Origin: Vibrio metoecus
GTDB taxonomy: Bacteria > Pseudomonadota > Gammaproteobacteria > Enterobacterales > Vibrionaceae
DNA: 64,000 nt
Reading direction: 5' to 3'
Assembly: GCF_009665255.1 (NCBI RefSeq)
Contig: NZ_CP035686.1
Span: 2,338,501-2,402,500 of the forward strand
The position numbers were made by a program, and so were the translations under genes. The notes beneath the pieces were generated by a model, which did no database searches, was not told where the DNA came from, and saw only the letters and a list, made by a program, of their open reading frames with translations. This document shows, piece by piece, positions 15,153 to 24,801 of the stretch. Each line of letters starts with the position of its first letter. Positions within the stretch are counted from its first letter, which is position 1.

Positions 15153-16598
15153 TTACTCAGTGCCACCCACTGTCAGAGCATCCAACTTCAATGTAGGCTG
15201 ACCAACGCCAACAGGCACGCTTTGTCCCGCTTTACCACACACGCCAACACCGCGATCCAGCGCCAGATCGTTACCCACCATAGAGACCTGTTGCATGGCT
15301 TCAATTCCAGAACCAATCAGGGTGGCACCTTTGATTGGACGGGTGATTTTGCCATTTTCAATCAAGTAAGCTTCAGAGGCAGAGAACACAAACTTACCGG
15401 AGGTGATATCAACCTGACCGCCACCAAAGTTCGGGGCGTAGATGCCTTTTTTCACCGAAGCGATGATCTCTTCTGGTGAGTGTTCACCCGGCAGCATGTA
15501 AGTATTGGTCATACGCGGCATAGGCAGATGAGCGTAAGACTCACGTCGTCCGTTACCCGTCGGTGCCACACCCATTAAACGGGCATTGAGTTTGTCTTGG
15601 ATGTAGCCTTTCAAAATGCCTTTTTCGATCAGCACGTTGTATTGACCACTCACCCCTTCATCATCCACGTTGAGTGAGCCACGCAGATCTTTCAGCGTAC
15701 CGTCATCCACGATCGTACACAGATCGGAAGTCACTTTTTTACCCACTTTACCCGCAAAAACAGACGAACCTTTACGGTTGAAGTCGCCTTCAAGGCCATG
15801 ACCGACTGCTTCATGCAGCAGAACACCCGGCCAACCAGAGCCTAATACCACAGGCATAGTACCCGCTGGAGCCGCTACCGCTTCAAGGTTAACTAGCGCT
15901 TGGCGAATCGCTTCATCGGCGAAAGAAAACGCGATTTTTTGTCCGGCTTCTTCTTGTAAAAAGTAATCATAGCCAAAGCGGCCACCACCACCGGCGCTAC
16001 CACGCTCACGGCGATCGCCTTTTTGCGCCAACACACTGATCGAAAGGCGTACCAGAGGACGAACATCTCCGGCATAAGTGCCATCGGTTGCGGCTACTAA
16101 AATCTGTTCATGCACACCACTTAAGCTGACTGACACTTCGGTGATGAGTGGCTCTTTGGTACGAATGTACGCATCCAGTTGTTTCAGAAGTTCCGTTTTT
16201 TGCTGTTTTTCCCAACTTTCCAGTGGGTTATTCGCACCATAAAACTGTGGATGCTGCGCACGTTTGAAGGCTTGTACCGTCAGATTTTGGCCTTGCTGAG
16301 CAATACCACGCGCCGCGATAGCACTTTGCTTTAAGCCTTCTAACTGAATTTGGTCGGAATAAGCAAAACCGGTTTTTTCACCACTGACCGCACGAACACC
16401 GACCCCACAATCAATATTGAATGAGCCATCTTTAATGATGCTGTCTTCCAGCACCAGAGATTCATGCCAACTGGACTGGAAATAAATATCCGCATAATCA
16501 ATCTGGCGAGTCGCAATACTGGACAGGGTATCGGCAATATCTTGTTCGCTCAGTCCGGCAGGCGCTAGCAGTGCCGCTTCAATGTGGTTCATCGTCAT
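15153..16598 (-). CDS. tldD: metalloprotease TldD
   Basis: A 481-residue cytoplasmic zinc metalloprotease subunit that works with TldE (PmbA) in peptide maturation and degradation, including removal of microcin leaders and CcdA turnover. The signature HEAVGHGLEGDFNRKGS sits near residues 261-277, with the HExxxH-type zinc ligands, and the C-terminal glycine-rich GVGVCGKAGQSVPVGVGQP is family-typical. Its ATG overlaps the stop of the amidase gene by one base (TGATG), indicating translational coupling. An internal ATG two codons on is equally usable. Confidence 0.96.
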   Translation of the reverse strand: MTMNHIEAALLAPAGLSEQDIADTLSSIATRQIDYADIYFQSSWHESLVLEDSIIKDGSFNIDCGVGVRAVSGEKTGFAYSDQIQLEGLKQSAIAARGIAQQGQNLTVQAFKRAQHPQFYGANNPLESWEKQQKTELLKQLDAYIRTKEPLITEVSVSLSGVHEQILVAATDGTYAGDVRPLVRLSISVLAQKGDRRERGSAGGGGRFGYDYFLQEEAGQKIAFSFADEAIRQALVNLEAVAAPAGTMPVVLGSGWPGVLLHEAVGHGLEGDFNRKGSSVFAGKVGKKVTSDLCTIVDDGTLKDLRGSLNVDDEGVSGQYNVLIEKGILKGYIQDKLNARLMGVAPTGNGRRESYAHLPMPRMTNTYMLPGEHSPEEIIASVKKGIYAPNFGGGQVDITSGKFVFSASEAYLIENGKITRPIKGATLIGSGIEAMQQVSMVGNDLALDRGVGVCGKAGQSVPVGVGQPTLKLDALTVGGTE

Positions 16599-17425
16599 CA
16601 GTGTGTGTTCTCTATTAATTGATGGGTAAAACGCGTGTGCTGTTCAATCGGCATCGCGCGTCTCACAGAATCGAGTGTGGTGAGATCAAACTCTACCACT
16701 TTACTTTGTGCTGTTGGGCCTAAATTAGCGATCACTTCGCCCCACGGGCTAATCACCATCGAATGTCCCCAAGTTTCGCGTCCGCAAGGATGGCGCCCGG
16801 TCTGGCCGACTGCAATCACCCAACATTGAGTTTCAATCGCTCGGGCGCGCAGTAGCACTTCCCAATGCGCTTGACCAGTCACCGCGGTAAAGGCCGCTGG
16901 AACCAACAAAATCTGTGCGCTTTGGCGACGCAATTCTGCGTATAAGTGCGGGAAGCGCACATCGTAGCAAATCGACAAGCCGAGTTGACCAAACGGAGTT
17001 TCCGCCACCACCACTTGTTGTCCTGGAGTAAAGGTTTCCGACTCGCGATAACGCTGGTGGCCATCGGCGACATCTACATCGAACATGTGCAGTTTATCGT
17101 AAACCGCCACTCGCTCACCTTGTGCATTCCACAACAGACTGCTGGTGGTTACGCCATTCGCATGACGGATCGGCATACTGCCAATGAGTAGCCACACGCC
17201 ATGTTGTTTGGCGAGGTTCGACAATGCGTGCTGAACCGGCCCGTTATCCAATGGTTCCGCTTGCTGATGGTATTGTTCACGATTGCCCAGCAGCAGTGCA
17301 TTTTCCGGTGTCACAATCCATTGTGCTCCTTGCTGAGCGAGCAGCGCAACCTGCTCTTGCAAGTAAGCCAGATTGGCACTTACCTCTGACCCTGAGGTCA
17401 TTTGGATCAGTCCAACTCGTTGCAT
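16598..17425 (-). CDS. carbon-nitrogen hydrolase (deaminated glutathione amidase-like)
   Basis: A 275-residue nitrilase-superfamily amidase of the YbeM/Nit1 type, which removes the amide from deaminated glutathione as metabolite repair. The catalytic triad is visible: Glu in VTPENALL (near residue 41), Lys in YDKLHMFDVDV (near 111), and Cys in LSICYDVRFPHLYAELR (near 150). It has no signal peptide and no membrane segments. It lies 8 bp after yhdP and is coupled to tldD, a conserved Vibrio/enteric arrangement. The exact substrate is inferred; omega-amidase activity is an alternative. Confidence 0.88.
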   Translation of the reverse strand: MQRVGLIQMTSGSEVSANLAYLQEQVALLAQQGAQWIVTPENALLLGNREQYHQQAEPLDNGPVQHALSNLAKQHGVWLLIGSMPIRHANGVTTSSLLWNAQGERVAVYDKLHMFDVDVADGHQRYRESETFTPGQQVVVAETPFGQLGLSICYDVRFPHLYAELRRQSAQILLVPAAFTAVTGQAHWEVLLRARAIETQCWVIAVGQTGRHPCGRETWGHSMVISPWGEVIANLGPTAQSKVVEFDLTTLDSVRRAMPIEQHTRFTHQLIENTH

Positions 17426-17433
17426 CTTCTTCC

Positions 17434-20400
17434 CTATTCTGCCAGTTTGCGCAGCTTTTCCGGCAACTTAAATTCACCTTTGCTACGCGAAAGCTCTTTC
17501 ACCGTTGGCGAATCGAGCGGTCCTTTAACTTCATAGTTGACCTGAGTGAAAACTTCCACCACAGGAGAAATCACGGTAGTAATCGCCAACACATACAGCG
17601 CCGTTTGAGGCGTTACGGCAAAGGCGGTCAACACTGGGATTCCCGAGGTAATATCTGGGACGAAATTCACTTCGGCATCCACAGTACGGGTGTTGAGATC
17701 AGCTAAACCTTTGATCGTCATATCACCGGCCACAGCATCCATTTTGATGTTATTCGTGACGAAAACCCCTTGCGAAATTTCACCACTGCCTGTGATCGAA
17801 TCAAACGCCATTCCCTTATCAAATACATCACTGAAATCGAGCTGCATTTTGCGAATAATCGAATCAAGGCTAAACAAACCTAACAACCGTGCCGCACCAC
17901 TCACATCGGAAATGACCCCTTTGCCGAGTTTAGTGTCGACCTTACCTTGCAGGGTATTGACCTGCATTGACCACGGCGCACCATCCCACTGTGTTCGTGC
18001 GGTGATCTCAAATGGGGCGCGTTGAATGCCTGTGTTAATCCCAAAGCGTGCCATCAGATCGCTGTTGTTATCGCCTTTCATGTCCAAATTCATTTGGGTA
18101 TGGCTCTGAGTATCGGTCAACGTCCAAGTGCCGTTCACGTGCAGTTGGTTGGTCCCGCTGGTGAAATCAATGCTTTTCCATAGCAACGTATCGCCTTGAC
18201 GCTGAAAATCGACGTTCGCTTGGCCGATCTTGTAACCCTGCAACCAAAAGTCTTTGATGGTCAGGGTGAGGTTGGGCATCCATTGATGGAACTGACGGTC
18301 GAAATCAGAAATTTTGGGTAGTTTCTTGCGATCAATATCCACCAGCAACGTTTCTTCCCCAACCGATTCCAACTGAGGTAAAAACAGATGCAAACGGTCC
18401 AGAGCAATACTCAGATCATAAGGTTCAATATAGTTCGCTTGGCCTTTGATTTCTTGGCTATCAACACTGAGTAACCAGCCTAAATCTTTACGTCGTGCGT
18501 TTAAATCCACATCATGCCACTCTAAACCCGCGAATGTCAGTTCTTTCACTCCTACGTCAATGCGCTCCGGCATAGGTATAGTTGGCGTGTTTAAACTGGC
18601 TAACTTAGATTTTCCCGCTTTCGGTGCGGGTTTTTCATGGGCAATACTCAACCACTCATCAAGGTTAAAGGCTTGGCTGCGCAACTGCACATGATGGCCA
18701 ACCACAGGACTGATTTTGAAACTCCCTTGTCCAAGCACCAGATTGGTCGCTTTCAACGTAGGCACTTTCGGTGTTAAATCAATCTCTGCTTGGTATTTCG
18801 CTTGCGGCAGTTGCAATCGAGCCGAAACCATTTCTTGATTGCCTGAGGCTTGCAGCAACGCTTGGCCTTTCACCTTGAGCGCTTTTTTGAGAGGAAAAGG
18901 ATAGCGACTTTCTAATGCTCGGAGATCCGCTTTGCCATCAAGCTGATAAGTGAAACCCACATCGTTGAGCTGAATATCGACACTCGCCTGCCAAGGTGCA
19001 TGGCCTTTCACACGACTCAACCAGCGCTCACCCACGAAAGGAATCAGCGGTTTTACTTCCCAGTCACCCAATATATCAATATTGACGGTGTAGCCTCGTT
19101 TGGCATCTTCGCCTTTGAAGTCGATCGCCACCGGTTGTTTCAATAAACGAGCATCCAGCCCCGCCGCACTGACTCGGTCATTATCAAATTCAATTTTTCC
19201 AGAAACGGATTTCAGACTCATCGGGGGAGTATCAATATCCACCGAGTTGTTATTCAGTTCAGCAAAACCCCACGCACGCGGCTCTACGCCACTGTGGAAT
19301 GGAATATTCAGTTGAAATTCGGAACGCACTGGGCCTTTGACTTGAATCGTGGTGAGCGCCGCCCCAACCGAATCCACCAAAGGTGTTGCCATCATGTAGT
19401 TGCGGATCGCGTTACCTTGTTTGGCACTCGCCACTGCTTCAATTTCGATATGGCCTAGCTCGGCCAATTCAGGAATGCGACCGGTGATCCGCTCTGCAGT
19501 CACATCCATCAAGGTGGCTGAGTTCGAGTCCAGATACATGGCATCATTTTCGAACAAGAGATCAAGCTGTAAATCAGTGATCGGCGGCCACGCCGTATCA
19601 AAGGCAAATTTGGCCTGTTTTAAACCCACCCAAGCCTGAAAAACACCGTTGTGCATCCGATAAGGAAACTGATCTAACGCGCCATACCACACCAGCTTCG
19701 CGGTATTGACTTGCCCTGCTTGAATCGCGGTCGAGAGGTAATCGGTCAGCTCTTGCCCCAAAGCCAGCGTCGGTAAATAACGCCACGTTTCCCCCGCGTT
19801 AAACAGATCGGCTTCGGTGTAAAAAGAGAGAAATGGGCTAGCATTATCCGGAAAATCTAGACGAAATGCGCCAAGTGCTTGCAAATCGGGCGTCGCCACC
19901 GTGACTTTATCCGCCCACAGTGACCACCCCTGCTCATCTTGTTGCCATACCATATCCACTTCGCCTTGGCGAATATTGAGTGGCGCTTGGAACACTTGCC
20001 CATACGGCAGCACATCATCCACTAAGGTGGCATGAATGCGAGCTTGACTCAGTGAGCCTTGAATTTGCGCTTGCAGTGCATTCACTTGTGGCAGTAATTC
20101 CCATTGTGCAATGCCGCCATCAATGAGTGATGCCGAGTAGTGTAGCGATTCCAGCGTGGCACCTTTAGCAATGCGCACATCTTCCAGCATGCCTTTGGGT
20201 TTTAATATCTCTAACCAGTGGTTGAGGGTTTGAGATTCTGGAATCAGCTTCGTCAGTGGCAATAAGCTCTCGATATTCAATTGGGAGAGGTTAAGCCGCC
20301 ACTCGTCGGGCTGCCAATCCATCGCCACATCCATCAGCGGCCAAAGTGCATCATCACTACGCAAACGCAGTGAGTGGGCATTCACTTGCCAACCAAGCTT

Positions 20401-21312
20401 GGTCGGTTTTAATTCAACAATCCCTGATTCTAGCAGCAGCTCATGACGCTGCTCAGCGTTTTGCCACACCAGCTCCGAAGGCTTAAGTTCGACATAACCA
20501 TCAACCGGTTGATTATGTTCAAGCGTTGCCCAAGCATTAAAGCTCAGTTGGCCTTTTTGAATTCCAGTTTGGTCTTTCAGATAACGGGTCAACCAAGGCA
20601 ACACGCGAACTTTGTCGGCACTCACATAAAAATCGCCCGAAACATCACGCAGCGAACCATGGTCGGTAAAGTTGGCACTCACTAACAAAGAGTTGATATT
20701 GGTTCCTGCAATGCTCACCACCCCTTCCGTAAAATGACGCTGTCCACGATTTTGCCAACGTAATTTATCGATATCGAGCTGACGTAGATCTCCGGTAAAA
20801 GTGCGGTAAAGAATGGCAGAGTTTTTTAAGCTGAAGTCGTCCAACTGACGCAACAGCAAATCGTCTAGCTGTTTTACCACTCGCCCTTGGCGAGATTGTC
20901 GAGGGTTAGGGTTTTGCTCTAATGCCAACCAGTCAATGGCGCGCAGATCCAACACCATGCCATTGATGGTGAGGTCTGCAATCACTGGTTGTCGCTGCCA
21001 AATCGACTGCAATAAATCAAATTCGATCTCGATACTGGCAGCATTCAGTTGAATATCATTACTGTCCGGCCAGTGGGCTTGCAGAGTTTGTAAAGAAAGA
21101 GAAGGATGGGTGTTGCGCCAGTAACCTTGAACATCAGCAATCGCCACTTGTACCGACGAATTTTGGTTCAGCCAATCCTGAATCTCCGCCTGAAAACGGT
21201 TCATCTGAGGCAGCAAAATACGCAGACCAGTGACGGCTAAAGCCAGCACAATCAACAGGCTGACCAGCAGCCACATAAGGATCCGCCCGAGGCGGGTTAC
21301 TGTCGAAATCAC
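17434..21312 (-). CDS. yhdP: YhdP family AsmA-like phospholipid transport protein
   Basis: A 1292-residue protein anchored by one N-terminal helix (MWLLVSLLIVLALAVTGLRILL, about residues 13-34), followed by a long periplasmic region of repeating beta strands (the bridge-like repeating-groove fold of AsmA/TamB/YhdP). YhdP moves phospholipids from the inner to the outer membrane. The conserved C-terminal block (LGLFSLDSIIRKMQLDFSDVF, then GLADLNTRTVDAEVNFVPDI) is YhdP-specific. The first codon is GTG at 21312 with a weak AGGG upstream. It is packed between rng (12-bp gap) and the amidase (8-bp gap). Confidence 0.93.
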   Translation of the reverse strand: MISTVTRLGRILMWLLVSLLIVLALAVTGLRILLPQMNRFQAEIQDWLNQNSSVQVAIADVQGYWRNTHPSLSLQTLQAHWPDSNDIQLNAASIEIEFDLLQSIWQRQPVIADLTINGMVLDLRAIDWLALEQNPNPRQSRQGRVVKQLDDLLLRQLDDFSLKNSAILYRTFTGDLRQLDIDKLRWQNRGQRHFTEGVVSIAGTNINSLLVSANFTDHGSLRDVSGDFYVSADKVRVLPWLTRYLKDQTGIQKGQLSFNAWATLEHNQPVDGYVELKPSELVWQNAEQRHELLLESGIVELKPTKLGWQVNAHSLRLRSDDALWPLMDVAMDWQPDEWRLNLSQLNIESLLPLTKLIPESQTLNHWLEILKPKGMLEDVRIAKGATLESLHYSASLIDGGIAQWELLPQVNALQAQIQGSLSQARIHATLVDDVLPYGQVFQAPLNIRQGEVDMVWQQDEQGWSLWADKVTVATPDLQALGAFRLDFPDNASPFLSFYTEADLFNAGETWRYLPTLALGQELTDYLSTAIQAGQVNTAKLVWYGALDQFPYRMHNGVFQAWVGLKQAKFAFDTAWPPITDLQLDLLFENDAMYLDSNSATLMDVTAERITGRIPELAELGHIEIEAVASAKQGNAIRNYMMATPLVDSVGAALTTIQVKGPVRSEFQLNIPFHSGVEPRAWGFAELNNNSVDIDTPPMSLKSVSGKIEFDNDRVSAAGLDARLLKQPVAIDFKGEDAKRGYTVNIDILGDWEVKPLIPFVGERWLSRVKGHAPWQASVDIQLNDVGFTYQLDGKADLRALESRYPFPLKKALKVKGQALLQASGNQEMVSARLQLPQAKYQAEIDLTPKVPTLKATNLVLGQGSFKISPVVGHHVQLRSQAFNLDEWLSIAHEKPAPKAGKSKLASLNTPTIPMPERIDVGVKELTFAGLEWHDVDLNARRKDLGWLLSVDSQEIKGQANYIEPYDLSIALDRLHLFLPQLESVGEETLLVDIDRKKLPKISDFDRQFHQWMPNLTLTIKDFWLQGYKIGQANVDFQRQGDTLLWKSIDFTSGTNQLHVNGTWTLTDTQSHTQMNLDMKGDNNSDLMARFGINTGIQRAPFEITARTQWDGAPWSMQVNTLQGKVDTKLGKGVISDVSGAARLLGLFSLDSIIRKMQLDFSDVFDKGMAFDSITGSGEISQGVFVTNNIKMDAVAGDMTIKGLADLNTRTVDAEVNFVPDITSGIPVLTAFAVTPQTALYVLAITTVISPVVEVFTQVNYEVKGPLDSPTVKELSRSKGEFKLPEKLRKLAE

Positions 21313-21324
21313 CCGATGCCCTAT

Positions 21325-22794
21325 TTACATCATGACTACATCAAACTGTTCTTGGTTGTAGAGGGGTTCAGCTTGAATGCGTACCTCTTTGCCAATGAAC
21401 ACTTCCAACTCGGCTAATGCGTGTGACTCTTCGCCTTGCAAAGTATCTGCCACGGCCGGAGAGGCGTAGACCACAAATTTGTCTGCATCATACGCACGAT
21501 TAACACGAGTGATTTCACGGAGAATTTCAAAACAGACGGATTCCACGGTTTTGACACTGCCGCGACCTTCACAGGTTGGACAAGTCGAACAGAGCACATG
21601 TTCAATGCTTTCGCGGGTTCTTTTGCGCGTCATCTCCACCAGGCCGAGCTGAGTGAAACCATTGATGTTGGTTTTTACCCGATCTTTCATCAGCGCCGTT
21701 TCTAAAGAGGTGAGCACTCGCTTACGATGTTCATCCGAAGCCATATCGATAAAGTCGATGATAATGATGCCACCCAGATTGCGTAGACGCAGCTGACGAG
21801 CAATGGCCTGAGTCGCTTCGATATTGGTGTTGAAAATGGTTTCTTCGAGATTACGACGGCCAACAAACGCCCCCGTATTGATGTCGATGGTGGTCATGGC
21901 TTCGGTCTGATCGATGATCAAATATCCACCCGATTTCAGTTCCACTTTACGCTCCAAAGAACGCTGGATTTCGTTCTCCGTATCGTACATATCAAAAATC
22001 GGTTTATCACCGTGGTACAAATCAAGCTTTGCGGTGAGTTCAGGCACGTATTCAGAGGTGAATTCTTTTAGGTTTTCGTACTCTTGTCTTGAATCGACCA
22101 GAATTTTGGTCAGCTCTGTGCCAACAAAATCACGCAAAATCCGTTGTGCCAAGCCAAGTTCGCCATACAGCATGGAGCGATTTTTGTATTTGCTACGCCG
22201 TTCGATGACTTTTGACCATAAACGCTTAAGAAAGGCGGCATCTTGGGTGAGTTCTTTTTCATTTGCGCCTTCTGCCGCAGTACGAATAATGAATCCACCA
22301 TGCTCATCACAGTAGTGAGACACCACTTTTTTTAGTCGCTCACGTTCGGCTTCACTTTCAATGCGTTGTGATACACCAACATGGCTCGCCCCCGGCATAA
22401 AGACCAGATAACGAGAAGGGAGCGTGATATCGGTAGTTAGGCGCGCACCTTTAGTACCCAGTGGATCTTTCACCACTTGCACCACAATATCTTGCCCTTG
22501 GCGCACCAGCTCGGAAATATCACGCACTTGGAATTGCTGCTTTTCACTTTCCGCAACACATTCTGTATGCGGCACAATATCTGAGGCATGTAAGAAAGCG
22601 GCTTTGTCGAGCCCAATATCCACAAACGCCGCTTGCATACCCGGCAACACCCGGCTGACTTTGCCTTTGTAAATATTGCCAACAATGCCGCGTTTGGCTT
22701 CACGTTCAATATGGATTTCTTGAAGGATTCCCCCTTCAATCATCGCCACCCGAGTTTCACTCGGGGTGACGTTTAACAGCAACTCTGCACTCAT
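21325..22794 (-). CDS. rng: ribonuclease G
   Basis: A 489-residue endoribonuclease of the RNase E/G family that matures the 16S rRNA 5' end and degrades some mRNAs. N-terminal S1 domain (about residues 35-125: GNIYKGKVSRVLPGMQAAFVDIG), catalytic region with the metal-binding acid segment TIDINTGAFVGRRN, and the zinc-link motif CSTCPTCEGRG near residue 408. It lacks the long C-terminal scaffold of RNase E, which distinguishes the two. It lies downstream of maf with a 25-bp gap, as in enterics. Confidence 0.96.
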   Translation of the reverse strand: MSAELLLNVTPSETRVAMIEGGILQEIHIEREAKRGIVGNIYKGKVSRVLPGMQAAFVDIGLDKAAFLHASDIVPHTECVAESEKQQFQVRDISELVRQGQDIVVQVVKDPLGTKGARLTTDITLPSRYLVFMPGASHVGVSQRIESEAERERLKKVVSHYCDEHGGFIIRTAAEGANEKELTQDAAFLKRLWSKVIERRSKYKNRSMLYGELGLAQRILRDFVGTELTKILVDSRQEYENLKEFTSEYVPELTAKLDLYHGDKPIFDMYDTENEIQRSLERKVELKSGGYLIIDQTEAMTTIDINTGAFVGRRNLEETIFNTNIEATQAIARQLRLRNLGGIIIIDFIDMASDEHRKRVLTSLETALMKDRVKTNINGFTQLGLVEMTRKRTRESIEHVLCSTCPTCEGRGSVKTVESVCFEILREITRVNRAYDADKFVVYASPAVADTLQGEESHALAELEVFIGKEVRIQAEPLYNQEQFDVVMM

Positions 22795-22819
22795 GAGCGC
22801 ACCTCAATGATTAAAATGA

Positions 22820-23383
22820 TTAGAATTTGTGCAGAAGCTGGTCAGTCTCGTAGAGTGGCAATCCGACTACCGCGTGGTAGCTGCCTTCAATCCTCGTAAC
22901 AAATCGTCCACCCAATCCCTGAATGCCGTAACTGCCAGCTTTATCGCAGGGCTCACCACTTTGCCAATACGCTTCTATCTCTTGTTCTGACAAAGTTTTA
23001 AACCACACCTCCGTGGTCACCACCACGGAGTGAATGACGCCGCGGCAAGTCACGCTCACTGCGGTCATCACTTGATGTTGGCTACCGGAAAGCTTGAGTA
23101 ACATGCGTTTTGCATCAGCAAAATCACGCGGCTTTTCCAACACCTGTTGATCTTTCACGACTATCGTATCTGAACCAACCACGACCGCTTCGGCCACAAC
23201 CAACGCAGCTCCCGCTAAGGCTTTATCGCGAGAAAGCCGTTCAACATATTGCACAGGCGACTCAGCCGCTGCGCGTCTCTCTTCGACATTCGGTACCACA
23301 ACGTCAAATTGGTAGCCCATTTGCGCTAACAATTCACGTCGTCGTGGTGAACCCGAAGCCAGAACTAATTTCGATATTGTCAT
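22820..23383 (-). CDS. maf: Maf-like nucleotide pyrophosphatase
   Basis: A 187-residue house-cleaning nucleoside triphosphate pyrophosphatase (dTTP/UTP or modified nucleotide type). The N-terminal signature LASGSPRRRELL is the phosphate-binding loop, with GSDTIV and the Lys/Asp of EPCDKAGSYGIQG completing the active site. The open frame extends to 23437, but the ATG at 23383 overlaps the mreD stop by 4 bases (ATGA) and gives the family N-terminus. The mreBCD-maf-rng order is conserved in gammaproteobacteria. Confidence 0.95.
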   Translation of the reverse strand: MTISKLVLASGSPRRRELLAQMGYQFDVVVPNVEERRAAAESPVQYVERLSRDKALAGAALVVAEAVVVGSDTIVVKDQQVLEKPRDFADAKRMLLKLSGSQHQVMTAVSVTCRGVIHSVVVTTEVWFKTLSEQEIEAYWQSGEPCDKAGSYGIQGLGGRFVTRIEGSYHAVVGLPLYETDQLLHKF

Positions 23384-23868
23384 TTCACATGCCAATGGCG
23401 TCGAACTCGGCGCAGTAATAAAAACATCCACGGCCAAAGTATACAGGCAATCACTCCACTCCAGAGTGATAAAGGATTGAATGTCACGTTCTGAATGAGG
23501 TACTCACCACAGAAAATCAGGACTTCTAATGTCATCGACAGTAAGCCGATCACAATCGCCTGTTGCCATAGCGCCATGTTACGTAACACCAAGAAGTTCA
23601 TCGCAACAATGTAGATGACAATCGACATCATCATGCCGCGGATCCCCAAAGTAGAACCTAACAGCAGATCCCACAACAATCCCATGACTAAGGCACTGCC
23701 TACATTAACCCGATGCGGCAGTGCCAGTACCCAGTAGCAACATACCAGCAGTAACCATGGCGGGCGGAACAGATCTAGCGTTCCTGGCCATGGAATGGTT
23801 TGGAGGACTAATGCCAATAAAAAAGAGGCCATAATGACCATACGGCCTTTGATATCACTGCTGATCAT
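23380..23868 (-). CDS. mreD: rod shape-determining protein MreD
   Basis: A 162-residue inner-membrane protein with about five hydrophobic segments and almost no soluble part, a component of the elongasome. The pattern PPWLLLVCCYWVLALPHRVNVG followed by GLLWDLLLGSTLGIRG is typical of enteric MreD. It overlaps mreC by 14 bases and maf by 4, so the three are translated from one transcript. Confidence 0.95.
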   Translation of the reverse strand: MISSDIKGRMVIMASFLLALVLQTIPWPGTLDLFRPPWLLLVCCYWVLALPHRVNVGSALVMGLLWDLLLGSTLGIRGMMMSIVIYIVAMNFLVLRNMALWQQAIVIGLLSMTLEVLIFCGEYLIQNVTFNPLSLWSGVIACILWPWMFLLLRRVRRHWHVK

Positions 23869-24745
23869 TGGCTTCTTCCTCTAAAAGCAGCTGCGGATCG
23901 GCCTGCATGACTTTCTGTAAACGATCTTCGTTTGGCCAGATCAGTAGCAAATAGCGCAAGCGATCAAACTCCACCACAGGATCCGCCTTGATCGAGGCGA
24001 ACTCACGGCGCGTATCTTTATCTACTTGTGACACAATCGCCACTGGGTAGCCTTCAGGGTAAACGCCGCCTAAGCCAGAAGTCACCAGCATATCGCCGAC
24101 TTCAATATCGGTACTGGTAGGGATATGTTCGAGTTGGATTTGATCCGTTTGCCCATTCCCCGAAGCGATCACTCGAATATCATTACGAATGTTCTGTACT
24201 GGGATGGCCGTATTAGGGTCAATCAGCAGTAAAACTCGGCTATTGTGCGCAGCCACAAAAGTGACCTGACCGACAATGCCTTTTTCGTTGATGATCGGCT
24301 GACCTTCATACACACCATCAATCCGGCCTTTATCAATCACCACTTGGTGACGATAAGGCGAGGTATCGACAGCCATCACTTCCGTCACGACCTTTTTCTC
24401 ATCACGCAAAAAGGAGGAACCGAGTAACTTACGAAACCGTTGGTTTTCTTCTTTGTACTGTTCAAGCAGTAGCAAATTACTTTTTAGCGTCAGCACTTCC
24501 CGCTTGAGCAGTTGGTTATTTTCCCGTAACTGCTGGTGGGAGCTGATGCTGTCATAAAAATCGTCAAACAGTACGCGCGGCAGATCCGCTGCGTACTGAA
24601 TAGGCGCAACCAGACTATTGAGCAGAAAGCGTACATGTGAGAATGCACCTAAACGACTATCAGCCAGCATAAGGCTGGCTGATAGCATAACCGCAAAAAA
24701 TAGCCGCAGCTGCAGAGAAGGTCCTCGACCAAAGATAGGTTTCAT
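23855..24745 (-). CDS. mreC: rod shape-determining protein MreC
   Basis: A 296-residue bitopic protein: short cytoplasmic N-terminus, one membrane helix (about residues 12-30), a coiled coil (about 62-105, rich in Leu/Glu/Asn), and a periplasmic double beta-barrel domain with GRIDGVYEGQPIINEKGIVGQV and VGDMLVTSGLGGVYPEGYPV. It activates PBP2 in the elongasome. It lies 56 bp after mreB. Confidence 0.96.
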   Translation of the reverse strand: MKPIFGRGPSLQLRLFFAVMLSASLMLADSRLGAFSHVRFLLNSLVAPIQYAADLPRVLFDDFYDSISSHQQLRENNQLLKREVLTLKSNLLLLEQYKEENQRFRKLLGSSFLRDEKKVVTEVMAVDTSPYRHQVVIDKGRIDGVYEGQPIINEKGIVGQVTFVAAHNSRVLLLIDPNTAIPVQNIRNDIRVIASGNGQTDQIQLEHIPTSTDIEVGDMLVTSGLGGVYPEGYPVAIVSQVDKDTRREFASIKADPVVEFDRLRYLLLIWPNEDRLQKVMQADPQLLLEEEANDQQ

Positions 24746-24801
24746 CCAATAACCATCCTAGCGCTGAGCAAAATGCCATGCATGAGGCACGACACTACGG
24801 T

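Noticed and set aside
21914..22315. 133-codon plus-strand frame in rng
   Set aside because: Antisense to the RNase G catalytic region; no independent support.
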